From the NCBI GenBank assembly GCA_029891385.1, contig CM057234.1:27328350-27392349 (forward strand): a stretch of DNA of 64,000 nucleotides, written 5' to 3'. How positions within the stretch are numbered: position 1 is the first letter of the stretch; every line of letters starts with the position of its first letter. Origin of the DNA: Erythroxylum novogranatense (lineage: Eukaryota > Streptophyta > Magnoliopsida > Malpighiales > Erythroxylaceae). Shown piece by piece: positions 23,500-35,800 of this stretch. The notes under the pieces were generated by a model. It did no database searches. It saw only the letters and a list, made by a program, of their open reading frames with translations, and was not told the DNA's origin. The position numbers and the translations under genes were made by a program.

Positions 23500-23760
23500 T
23501 GTTGGCAGTTAGACAACATGAAAAGACACAAGATGAATAGCTACATAACATAACCTCCATCGGTTATGTTTATTCTCATATAAAAGGAGAATTCAGGGAG
23601 TGGTATATAAGTGTTCATTGTTATAAAAGAAAAAAAACTCTCTCATTCTTTCTCACATGAAACACACCATCAAAGTTTAGAGTTTGGGACGTGGATTAAC
23701 GGTGATTTTAGTAGCTAACCGTGAAACGTGGATTATCAAACAGAGAATCGATCAATGGCT
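23500..23760 (+). repeat. Probable 3' LTR of copia I
   Basis: It begins TGTTGGCAGTTAGACAAC after the PPT-like agtgggagt. It contains a TATA-like box (gtggtatataagtg, about 23602) and a pyrimidine-rich leader (ctctctcattctttctcac), as in the promoter region of short copia LTRs. The right end is uncertain and no 5' partner is present for comparison. Confidence 0.45.
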
Positions 23761-24517
23761 TCCGATTTAAGGTCAGTCCTTATATATAAATCTACTGTTT
23801 ATAACCAGCCTAGATGAATAATTATAACATGATAACAAGAATCCAATTTATAAAGACTAATTTCATATAAACAAAATTTCTAATTCGCTACAAAAATATT
23901 TTCATTTGTAAAATTCCTAATTCAATCAACCATTATTCCCAATTTTATGGTAGATGTGCAAATTTGTGTTTAAATAAAAATCTACCTAAATGATGTTTTT
24001 CCTTTATCTATAATCATTAAACATGCATATACAATTTTGTCCAAAAAATGCTAGATAAAACAAAACATGAAGGACCACTGACCTTGATTTTATACTTTAA
24101 AACACACAGGACTATAAGGAGACTACCTTCCTTGATTGTCTCCGTCTTTGTTGATAATGTTGAAAACCCTATAAACACATATGTAATATTTTATTTGTGA
24201 GCAAAAATAAGAAAAACTAATAAATTAGTCAAAATGTAAGATTATCCAACCTCTCCAACTCCTCTAAACTATCTACAATTGAGGGTCAATTAAGGTTCAA
24301 CTCAATTTTTATTAAGGAAAGAAAATAGTCCCAAAGATTACAAAGACAATTAAAGTTCAAAGAAAATAAAGATGAGAGAAGAAAGACGATGTGGGGAAAT
24401 TCAAAATTAATTTAAGGCTTACTAAAAAATAAAAAATAAAAATAGGGAAGAAACAATTTGAAGTGTTAGGTTTTTTTGGTTTAATCAAAATATGATTATG
24501 ATTAAATGTAATTTGTA

Positions 24518-24550
24518 TTTTAAAATTTTAAAATTTTAAAATTTTAAAAT
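24518..24550. repeat. Short ttttaaaa tandem repeat
   Basis: Four to five units of tttaaaat in a row, inside AT-rich intergenic DNA. Confidence 0.8.
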
Positions 24551-25252
24551 AAAATAATAAATAATGTATAAAAATTTTAGATAACATATTAAATATAGAG
24601 ATGACAATGAGCTGACCCATGACGTAAATTTATGTGTTTTTAATAGGTCGACTCATAGGCTAAATCAAGCCTAGAGAGGTTTGAGGCTCAATTTTCTAAG
24701 AAAACGACATCTTTTTGTTTATAAAAGTTAAGCTTCATGTAGACTTAGACCTGAACAATCTAGATCCGAATTCAATTAAAAAAAGACGTTATTTTATATT
24801 TTATTTTTTAAAAATCATTAAAAAATTAACAAGACCAATAATAAGCGAACCAATTGATATCCCTAATTGAATGTCAGTTAATAAATAACGTATTGATTGA
24901 TTTGATAGGTCACATATTGTTCCTAACTAATAAAAAGTTGGTTGCATGACATTTTAAAGAGTAATTGTTCTATTTTGTAAATATTAAAATTTTGGAATAT
25001 TAGATTTGACCCAAATTTTAGCTTAAAAAAAAAAGGAAAATGGTATTAATAAATAATGCTAGAGAATCAAAAAATAGACTGCTAAACAGAAGGGTTTAAT
25101 GTGACAAGCCTTACATGAAAATGTAAAGCATGTAACTAAAAGACATTGTAAAAGGCTAGAGCATCCTTGCAAAATAAGGAAGTATCATATATTTAAACAA
25201 TAAGTAAATAATTTTTATTAAATACTTTTGAATATTATATTTTAGTAGTTAG

Positions 25253-25255
<3 letters not shown>

Positions 25256-25291
<36 letters not shown>
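25256..25291. repeat. (AT)n microsatellite
   Basis: An uninterrupted run of about 18 TA dinucleotides between ttagattta and gttaattcc. Confidence 0.95.
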
Positions 25292-25295
<4 letters not shown>

Positions 25296-27454
25296 ATTCC
25301 ATTATATTGCACTGAATATTTAAATTGCACTAAATAAATAATATTTTGATGTATTTATAAAACTAAAAGGAAGTATTATGCATGCATATATTATATGAAG
25401 AGCCTAAATTTAAATTTAATATCAAATAACAAAAGTATAAATTTAAATAACTAAAGTATTTTAAGTCTTGATTGCTTCTAAGTCAACTTCATCACACCAT
25501 TGAACGATATGTTTATATGATTTCTAAATGGCCATTATATGTTATTAACAAGGTTTGCAGAATTTGATTGAAAGTTCATCAGCCAAGGAGAAGACAAGCA
25601 AAGAATCTTCATTTCTTCAAGACTACTCGATACATCATATATTGCAATAAGAGTCGGGATTCAGCAGGAACTAGAAAGAAGTCATTTTCTTTCCTCACGC
25701 ATAGAAACTATTAAAAAGAGTTCTGAGTCATCAAATATTGCTGATATATATGTCTTCTTGATGTTATGAATAGTCTCAATCAACTCATAATAGGATTTTT
25801 ACTTGCATTTGATGGGGCAGATACATTTCATCTGGACACAAACTTGACCAGATTACCTGGAGATTATTAGATTCTTACAAGCAATTATACAAACAAGTAC
25901 TCAAGTAGTGGCTTAGTTGGATACCACTCCCTGCAACACGGATACCATCGATCATCACCAACTCCTAAATTAGAGTGAAAGACGATTATTGAAGCCCACT
26001 GAATATGACAATACAGAGCAGGATGAATGGTTCCTTATGGATGAATGAAATGGATTATGCATGAACGCAAAGTGTGACTACAAAGGCTAGGGGTCCATAC
26101 GCTAATAACAGAGAAATGTTTCAAAAGGCTGACTATATCAATCCTACCACTAATAACTAGAAAGATATGAGCAATCATTCATGAGATTTGCGCTTGAAAT
26201 TCATATTAGAAACTTATACCTTTTGCATTAACAGGCAACAAATTGTACAAAATAATATGACAAGTTTTATCGACAACAGTCATCTTGAAACATCTAGCTA
26301 TTAAAAGCTATATTCCACCATTTGAACTCGGTATTATCCATCCAAACGCCACCGAAACTCTTTCACCAGATCAACAAACATCTTATGTGTAAAACCAGTA
26401 ATTCTTGCCCATGAATATCACGGATACAATCAAAATAAATCCTTGCTTTATGAACTGTTAACTTTGAATGGATGTTTGCATTCTGCACCTTAGTGAGAAC
26501 TAACTATGACTCAAATAGAATGGCCTGGTTAGGCAAAAACAACACTCCTCGCCTGCAAAACTGAAATATCATCTGTATTGTGAGAATTGTTGATGAGGCA
26601 TGCCAATGACAATGATGATCAAAACAAGATGATAATTATTATGTCCAGGAAATTCAACAAATTTAGGAAGGAAAACTTTTGATACCTGCCACCACACATC
26701 ATCCAAGTCATGAACTGTGGCAAAAAGAATTGCAAAAAGAAACAAGCCAGGTGGACTGAAGGTTTTATAATCCTTATAGTTGATAGGTAATGGGAACAAA
26801 AGTAACGAGCATGACCAAGATTTTATCTTTAGCACCGTGATATCACATAAGAAAACAAGGTAGCTAAAGACTTACTGAAAGGGGGACACATCTAAATTCC
26901 ATGTAAGGTTAGTAAGCTGTGAGCACTTTTGATGCCATTCGATTGGTCAGTGTGCCTTTGCGATAACCCGTAAAATTCTTATCAAGAACAGAAGTCTAAA
27001 GAAGAATCATGCAAATCCACAGACACATATCCCACCCGAAAGAAACGAAATTGATAAATAGCAAAGAACTAGTAAATTACAAACTAGAAAAAACAAAATC
27101 CCCAGTTTGATTACTTTGCTCAATATGTAAAAGAAGCACAAAAAAACCAAATTTACAGCAAAAAATGCTTGAGTAATGGAAATCTGAACCCACCCACAAA
27201 TTGAAAGTGAAGAAACAATGCTCTATATAAAAGAAAAATCAGCTGAGCTATTTAGACAACGGAAGCAACTTACCCCCACCAGGAACCAAAACCCTTGACC
27301 ATAATCGACAAAACCCCAAGACCTAACCATGCTTGGGATAGCGACTGCTACCCCATATAGTGACAGCAAGAAAGTCTTATACAAGTGAAGAAACTTGACT
27401 CACACATCCCAGGCACCTGCGCACCAAACAGGCGCGAAGATAAAAAGAGAAGCT

Positions 27455-27760
27455 AGCCTGTGTGTTTTGGGTTGAACGTACGTAAAGAAACAGAACAATC
27501 ACACATTTGAATATATACGTAAGTTACGGAAACTTACGAAAAAATAGCTTCCCCGAAAAGCTAAAATTTGGGCTTTTCTGAAAAGCTCCAAATTTTAGCT
27601 TTTTAAAAAGCTGTATTTTAGCTTTTTCAAAAGTTATTTCTACTTCAAAAGTGCTTTTGAAGTTTGCAGCTAAACATCCATTTTTTTCCAAAAATAATTT
27701 TTGCGATAGAAAAAAGTACTTTTAAAGTCTCTAAAAGCTTAACCAAACAGGCACTTATAG
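27455..27760. repeat. Possible MITE with aaaagct palindromes
   Basis: The stretch is dense in aaaagct/agctttt inverted motifs and ends aagcttaaccaaacaggcac. Its left part has a weakly complementary gcctgtgtgttttggg. Such 'aaaagcttaaccaaacaggc' ends are typical of small non-autonomous DNA elements in plants. Terminal repeats and the TSD are not clear enough to fix its borders. Confidence 0.35.
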
Positions 27761-28619
27761 TTAGCTCCCGAGCTATTTTAAGTTGTTAAATCCTGGAAGC
27801 TTCTAAATGTCAAATAATACATCATTATGCAAATTACCATTTTTTATTGGTTAAAGGAAAAATATTTACGATAATAAAAAAGAATAAAATCACAATAGTA
27901 ATTGAATTTTTTCATTTCTTATTAAGGTTAACTCTTTTTAGTTTAATAATATTATTTAAAAATTCAAATGTTCTATACTATTACGAAAATTACCCAAATT
28001 GTGAGTAGAATTAGTAATTTTAATAAAAGAGCATATCTTATCGAATGATATAAGATATAGGTTAAAGATTAAGCCTCTCCTGTCATCATTATCATTTATT
28101 TTTCTTGTGGCTTGATATGTAATAACTCTTAACTCGGTTTAGCCTAATATTATTTGCAATCAATTTTTATTTTATTTTAATAATAAATTTTTTCATGATA
28201 TTATTTATAATAAAATTAATGTTTATAAATTGCTCTACGTATATGTGAATGTTTATTAGTTAATAAAATTTTTTTTTAATTAAAAATAAATTTGTCATAT
28301 GAAATAATTGAATTTATTATGATTATATTTTAAACAGTATAATTGAATTTAATTATAATATTAATAATAATTTTAATCATATAAATTAAATTAAATTTAA
28401 TCTAATTAATATAATTAAATTTAATTCGTTAACGAATTGAAGGCTGTAAAGCAAAGATCCAACCTTTCACCTTCGCTACTGTTTCTACTGCAAATCCCGC
28501 ATGGTGCTGCAATAGGGTTTTGTGTTTTATTACACAGGTACACGCAGTTCCCCTCTTTGCAACCAAATACAAAAACAATCCAAATTTTCGGCCACTGCAG
28601 AGATCTTTATAATCCAAGA

Positions 28620-31600
28620 ATGGCGACCATCGTCCCCACCTCTGACGAAGATCCTGCCCTCGCCGTAGTCCGCCTCACCGCGGAGCTGTCCTGGGCCGAC
28701 GCTGGTCCCGAGGTATATAAAATATACCTCAGTACTAGTTTTTGTTTAGGAGAGTTTAATGGATGAAGGTCTTCTATTAATTGGTGGCTCTGTGGGTTTT
28801 TTGGGAATTGGATGGATTGGGTATATATGAGTTTATTTTGGATTTTGTTAAAGTTGTCCCCTTTCTAATGATTGAATGGTCCTCTCTGTCGTTGGGTGGT
28901 TTTTTTGGGAGAAAGTTGGGAAATTTTCTGCTTGTTGGAGGGTAGGAGATATATTTTGGGATTGCTTTCGTTGCAAGTGATGATTTGCTGGTTAGTTGTG
29001 AATGTTGTTTGGTTAACTCTTTGTTATCGTCATGTTTTGTCATGTGTTGCTTATTGTATTGGTAATGAATTTGATAAATTGTTGCCTTTTTCGTAACGAA
29101 TAAATTTTCTAGGCTAAAACTGATTTTGAAAGATACTGATAAATACTTTATTGTTGGAGCAGAAAAAGTTTACATGCTCGATTAATTGTCATTATAGTAG
29201 ATGGTTTACTGGCTAAATTTGGAAATTATTTTGGTGAATTTGTTCCGTGCGGCATTGTTTCACTGTTGCTTGCTTTGCCATGAAGGTTGTGGAGCAACAA
29301 GTTACCAGGCTTTTTGTGGAAGCCCAAGAATGTATGGTGACGGGCAGATGGCTGGATTTGACATCCTTGATGCTCACTTCAGCTGATTTGATATTCTCCA
29401 GTTCCAAGTTCTCAGAGAAAGGTTGAAAGACTTTCAATACGGTTGTGAAACATTTTAATGAAAAAGTTTAATTTATTGTATGATTTAACCATGTTGTAAC
29501 AGATAAAGGTTGTAGATTTCCAATATTGTTGTGAAAAAGTGATCTTCGAGCAAGAATGTAGCCCTTATTAGTTATAAATGCTCTTTTCATTAGGACATGA
29601 TGCATATACTGTATTAAAATATTTTCTTTTGTCTTGATAATCTTTCTAGGAAGGAATAATATGGTGATGCTATACCAGTTTATCAAGTTGCCTATTCTGT
29701 TTCATGAATAAACATAATGAACCTTTTTATTGTGTCTTAACGCAGATATTGAGTGCATCTTCACTGTTATCTGCAACCTTGTAACCAAGTCTGAAAATCT
29801 GGATGAAGTACCTGAGATGGCTAAACTTATATGTGCAAAAATCGTTCAACAGCCAACTGACAAACCGGCATTGCGCTTAAAGACGTAACTTGACCGATGA
29901 GTTCAGTTTTTTTATGATTTTTTTTGGCATTATCTTATACTTGTTTTTTTATCAGTTTATTCAACCTGTACAATCTACTGGAGAATGCCTATAGCCAGTT
30001 TTATGTGTATATGAAAGCCTTAGACTTGGCTGTGAATGGAAAGGTGACTGAGCTTGTAATACCATCTATAAAAAAGCTGGATAGCTTCTTGAAAGAGTGG
30101 AATCTCGAGGTCAGGGATCAAAGAGAGCTTTTCCTCACCGTATCTAATATATTGAAAGAGAGTAAGAGGTATTGACATACTTCTTAACAAGCTCAAAGTC
30201 AAGTTATTTATTCATCCATACAAGTGCCATTTTCACAATTCCTTTGTTATGACTACTCTTTTGTGATTGCAGTTCAGTGAAGGATGCTTTCAAATTCAGG
30301 ACAAAACATTTGGCTACTTTCTCTAGTGATGATGCATACACATTGGGTGAAGCCAAGGAGGAAGCTGTCCGCACAATTATCGAATTTGTTAGGGCACCTG
30401 ACATCTTTCAGGTATAGTTAAGCTTGCGCTGGTTGTTTACTTTAAGTTGAATCATGTTTTTCCTAAATTTTTCTAATCTCTAATGGGAGCAAGGAAGGCA
30501 TTGCTTTAAGTGGTAAAGGCTTGAACAACTTGAAAGTTTAGACAATTTTGATTGAGAATCAGTAATGAATTGTGCTGTGCTCCATCATTTCAGACTATTT
30601 ATTGACTCTCTTAGCTTTTTTTACCTCATAGCAATACCTAAAAAGTAGAATATGAATGCTGTTCGCCCTTTGTTTTTCTTTTTGGTTCATAAAAGCATTA
30701 AAGAATTCAGGATCTTTGTCATTTCAGCTCCTGCATTTGGAAGATTATAGCATTTCCTCATTGATTCTTCCTATGGTTTTGTTGATGATCATTTCCATCT
30801 CCTGATCCTTTTTTCATGCAAATGGGTGTGATGTTAACTGTATTTTGTGCACCTTAGGACTTCATGGCTTTGTGTATTTATTCCTCTGATCCTGGATTCT
30901 TACAGTTTGCATGTAATAGCTGCCTTTTAACGGTGTTGTTTTTTTCCCTGAATTGGATGATTGAATGTTAATTTGAGTGTCTCTGTTGCAGTGTGATCTT
31001 CTAGATATGCCTGCTATAGCTCAACTGGAAAAGGATGCAAAATATTCATTGGCATATCAGCTTCTGAAGATATTTCTGACTCAAAGGTTGGATGCTTATC
31101 TGGAGTTTCAGGCTGCAAATTCTGCATTACTTAAAAGTTATGGTAAGGCTTGTTACCAACATGGTTTAAAGTATTAGGTTCTTATATGAGCTAGACCTTT
31201 GATGTGTGTATTCTTTTATCCTATTCTTTTTGTGTGGCATAGGTCTTGTTCACGAAGATTGCATAACAAAGATGAGATTAATGTCATTGGTGGATCTTGC
31301 CTCAAATGAATCTGGTCGAGTCCCATATGCCCTCATCAAGGACACTCTTCAGGTATGTGGGTCTACTATTATGTTCTTATAAGATACTTGTGACAGTTGG
31401 ATGGTACTCATTCAAGTGTCTTGGCAGATTAATGATTATGAGATGGAGTTATGGGTTGTAAAGGCAATAACTTCCAAGTTAATCAAGTGTAGGATGGATC
31501 AGATGAATCAAGCTGTGCTTGTTAGGTAGTTTCTCCTATCGACCCCTACCCTTCTGTGTCTTTTAATCCTGATAAAATTTTCAAATGTGAGTCCTACAAT

Positions 31601-31978
31601 TGATGACGATTTGTGTTTAATGCAGTTGCTCTACTGAACGAGTTTTTGGCCAGCATCAATGGCAGGCACTTAGAGAAAAGTTAGCTACCTGGAGGGTAAG
31701 AATAGTCTCCCCATACTTGTCATTTTCTGCATCTAAGTTCAGTGAGCTATCGTTTTTTTCTTTTACAATTGAAATATACTTAATAAACAGCTCAGCGCTA
31801 ATATTTGGGAGAAGTGGGTCCTTATTGATTAAGATCAACATTTACTTTAACTGAGGTTGAGAAGTTGGCTTTCTTGTATGTTCTACAGGGTAATGTTGCG
31901 AGTGTCATCAGCACCATTCAAGCTAATAAGCTGACGGAAGATGGCACACAGACAATACAAGGTTTAGTGATTCGTTAA
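28620..31978 (+). CDS. eIF3m: Eukaryotic translation initiation factor 3 subunit M (eIF3m), 10 exons
   Basis: Spliced exons are 28620-28712, 29286-29421, 29746-29884, 29956-30168, 30273-30411, 30992-31142, 31243-31352, 31428-31525, 31626-31695 and 31889-31978. All introns are GT-AG and frames join exactly, giving 412 residues, the usual plant eIF3m length. The N-terminus has AVVRLTAELSWADAGPE. Residues about 205-370 form the PCI domain, with the winged-helix part around YALIKDTLQINDYEMELWVV and STERVFGQHQWQALREKL. PCI subunits form the scaffold of eIF3, the cytosolic complex that binds the 40S ribosome and promotes recruitment of the pre-initiation complex to mRNA. The family assignment is by recognition of conserved blocks. 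No stop, frameshift or missing block was found, so the gene looks functional. It converges on the ABC transporter gene. Confidence 0.93.
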
Positions 31979-32873
31979 GAGTTCTCCATATTGCCTTTCG
32001 TAGCTAATTAAGGTGACGCTGAGCTGCTACATTAACAGATAGATTTCTGTTGGCATTCATCAAAGTTTAAATGTACGAGGACAATTTAACAAATTCCTTA
32101 GTCTGGAAATATCTATAAACAAAATGGTTTTGCTGATTGGATCCAAGAAATACTATTAGATCTGAAATTACGGTTAGATGTACGTCATAGCACGTATTTC
32201 GTAGTACGTCACTTGGATCACAGATTTGTTATATGTTGTTCATATTAATTAAGACCAAGTCCAGGTCCACCGTTACTAGTTATATAATGAAAAGCCTCTC
32301 TCTTACTACAATATAAAGCATGTTCGCATAAATACCATTAGTTATTGGCATTTCGTTCAACAAAAAGGAAGCATCATGCCTTTGGCATTCCATTAATGAG
32401 GAAAATTGTTAAATCAATGAGAGTTTTCATATTCTCTTCACAAAATGAATTAGTTGTTTATTCTGTTGACATCATTGCTTTTGAATTGTATTGATTGTAT
32501 AAATACGGAATAAGAATGAGTTTAAGTATGACTATATCACTCCCCCCTCACCCATTCTTATCCTCAACTTTTCTTTATGGTGAAGGCAATGTGACTTGTT
32601 AAGGGGATGGAATTGGATACATGATAGATGCCTACTGCTAGGACATCCCTAGTCCAATTGATGGATTGGGAAGACAACTTCTGTCTGTATTTCTTATTAT
32701 TTCACCATAGTTGATCATTCATACTCTTACTGTTATATAAAAAAGTAGACGTTTCTTCTTTCAAAATCGCCCCTACACTCTTTCTTTTAAATGCCTACTT
32801 AGGGAGAGAAGGTCAGAAAGAGAAATACATTCACCTACATTTTATTTAGACGACAAGAAGCCTCAGTTCAGAG
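31979..32873. other. Intergenic region between two convergent genes
   Basis: 895 bp between the stop codons of eIF3m and the ABC transporter. It must hold both 3' UTRs and polyadenylation signals (AATAAA-like and AT-rich stretches are present). No further gene or repeat is recognised. Confidence 0.7.
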
Positions 32874-35800
32874 TTACTCTTGACCTTTGTGGTTGTCTTC
32901 TGACAATTGTCTCCTTACCAATGCAGTGTAGATACCATCCTTGCTTAGCAGCTTTTCATGAGTACCGCTTTCAGCAATCTGACCATCAGATATGACTGCT
33001 ACTGTATCTGCACTTTTCACCGTGGAGAGCCTGTGTGCTATAACTAGAACAGTCCTGCCTCTCATTAGAGAATCCATGGCATCCTATAAAACAAAGACAA
33101 CTTGGTTTGAGTCAGATATAATGCAAAGGACGCCTGTAAGAAAAAAAGCAATCTGTGGGAAAAGATATTCGTTATATCTGGTAAAATTCCCGCAGCTTTC
33201 CTCGTAAAAAATGGAAAATATAAATCTCAGAGGTTTTATATTGCCAGTGTAATACACACAATTTGCTATCGATCGTATCTACCAACAGCTTAGAACAAAT
33301 AACCTGAGACTAAAATTTTTCACTCTAGATAAGAGCAGAGATCTAATAGTCCGGCTGTTTTAAATGAATAAAAGATGCCCAAACTATCATAATCTAATCT
33401 TGTTATGGTTTACACAGTCCCCCTTTAATTTTCTCTATAACTGCTTGTAATGGCAATGATCAACTAAGAACCAACAATCAAAATGAGACAATTGAAATGT
33501 ACACTGGTAAGATCGTGGGAGAATACTCATGCTCTTTCTATGTATAGGGAACTAAAAAGACACAACCTTGGGTCATCATGAAATATTGCAGACATTTGTA
33601 TAACTTTACAAGGGAGAATAAATTGATTATTGCTCCCATTTTTTTTTTAAGCAAGGAATATCAGGATGCTGCCATGACTTGAAAATGCAAATTAATTAAA
33701 TTGTGTCGAAGAGAGCAAATTGTAATTTGGTAGATAATGCCAATCAAACCTGAACGAGGTATTCACTCTCAGCATCCAAAGCACTCGTGGCTTCATCCAA
33801 CAGCAAAACTTTTGGATTCATCAATAATGCTCTTGCTATTGCCACTCTTTGTTTCTGGCCTCCTGATAGTCTCAGCCCACGTTCTCCAACAACTGTGTTA
33901 TATTTTTCAGGAAATTTGTCTATAAAGTCGTGGGCATTAGCCATTTTCTGCAATGTTGTTTTTTTGTAAGTATACGCACAGCTAAAAACCTGAGTGATGA
34001 CTTTGTGATGAAAATAAAAGAGTAAGGCAATAAAAAACTTACTGTTGCAGCTTCTATATCTGCGGAGCTAGCTTTCCCATTGAACCCATATGCAATGTTC
34101 TCTTCAACAGAGCAATTGAATAGAACTGGCTCCTGGCTTACTATACTGACCTGCATTTCAGAAGAAAAAGTAAAGCTGGTTATCTAGTGAATAAATCTAT
34201 ACCGATGGTGCTGCCTTCAAGAATCTAGATGTTGATACACTGTACCCAAAAAAAAAAAAAAAAGAATAGGGAGGATTAGAGATGAGTGAGTTTCAAGGTT
34301 GCATAATGACGGTTTTTACTTTTGGAAGGTAAGAGAGTTTCCATCCTGTTTCTTAAGGGCCGTAAAATCTTCAAAAGCATGCCTAAAGGGTGAAAATCAC
34401 ATCATTTGAAAAAAGATGAGGTTAGAATACCTTTCTGTGAAGATACTCGTGTGATACTTCAACTAGTGGAACTCCATTTAGCAAAATTTCTCCTTTGATT
34501 GGATCATAAAATCGCTCAATCAAGTTTGCTATAGTGCTCTGCAAGATTTCCAGGAAAAAATGGCACAACTCAGGTAATACTACTGTTAAATTAGTCGAGG
34601 CTCATATGGCCAAAGAATAAAAGAATAGTAGAATGAGAACATAGAGAAAAAGAGAGCAAGGCATTGCAAGAAATTACTTTGCCACCACCACTTGGACCAA
34701 CCAGTGCGATCTTTGATCCAGGGCTTAGCTTCAACGTGATACCCTGAGGTTCAGAAATTATTTTTTTTGAGATGATTAGTATCAGATTATCTGAATGCTT
34801 TTCATACTGATGTTGAACAAGTACTAGGGAAGACACATACTGACACAAGATTATATTCTAAGCTATTTTTTGGATTAGTAAGTTTCCAAATGAGCCATAT
34901 TGCATTACTTGATCCTAATTCATTTTCCTGACTTGTCCACAGGCTTGTATCGTTACTTTTTGGTGCATTAAACTAGCACATCACAGCCTCCTACCAGAGG
35001 GGTCCTGTAAGACTGATGTTGGACTTTAATAGTGCGAGCAAAATAGAGCAGCACATGTTTAGCACGTTTCTCAAGTAATTAAATAAAACTTTACCTTTAG
35101 CACCATATGACCTGGGCGAGAAGGATAAGCAAACCAGACGTCATTCAACTCAACATCTCCATCTGGGTCACTGTTAATAAAGCACATTACAAGGATCTTG
35201 GAATCAATTGCACTAAAGAAGAAAATATTTGGCGTATGTTCATCTCGAAATGGAAAGCGTAGTATTTTTCGATACCCTTTCAGATAAGCAAAGGAATTAA
35301 AATTTCACGGATTACAAACCTTTCGGCATCTCATATAAAGGGAGAGGGAAATTACTTACCCCAAAGGGCACTTATCTCCTGATCTTGGCATACTTGAGAT
35401 GCGATCCAACAGCTGGAAAACTCTCCTACTGGCACCAGCTGCCTTCATTGCAGTTGTATACAAACCTGATAAAGAAGACACTGAGGAGCCAACTGCAGGC
35501 AGAAGGATTGACAAGAATTAGTAATACTGCAAATATCTTTCCAAATCAATCAATGACTGAGTGTGCATCAGTGGCATTCAAAACAAGCTAGTTTTGGCCA
35601 CCAAATTGGTTTAACAAACTGTTTGAGGTAGAAGAATAAAATGGTTTTGTGCATGTAATGTGTGCATAAATCAACTGTGCCCTGTATATTTTACATGTCT
35701 TTACACTTTGAAGGTATTTGTGTGAACAATCAAATATGTCAATGCCTTCATATTAATATGTACCTTTTCATAGCCAAAATATCTAAAAGCTAACTCATTT

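Larger units (their letters stand above)
16388..23760 (+). mobile_element. Degenerate Ty1/copia retrotransposon, copia I (with nested solo LTR)
   Basis: The plus strand carries gag (16491-17004, continuing 19246-19490), protease, integrase remnants, RT and RNase H in copia order (integrase before RT), ending near 22476. A polypurine tract and a probable 3' LTR follow near 23491. Stops and frameshifts are scattered, and two blocks are deleted: most of the integrase zinc-binding region, and the region between the integrase core and its C-terminus. No convincing 5' LTR is seen. A 2241-bp solo LTR sits inside gag. Confidence 0.8.
23761..28619. other. AT-rich intergenic region; no recognisable gene
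   Basis: The region separates the decayed copia from the eIF3m gene. It contains a ttttaaaa-type repeat (about 24518-24550), an (AT)18 microsatellite (25256-25291) and a possible MITE (about 27455-27760). The only longer frame (26569-26835, minus, 88 codons) has no family I recognise. Its segment ending in LDDVWWQ is followed by GGTATC, and a second piece near 27350-27275 on the same strand ends in a GTAAGT donor. A decayed or non-coding spliced transcript is therefore possible but not supported further. The last 240 bp are presumably the eIF3m promoter and 5' UTR; no clear TATA box was identified. Confidence 0.6.
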
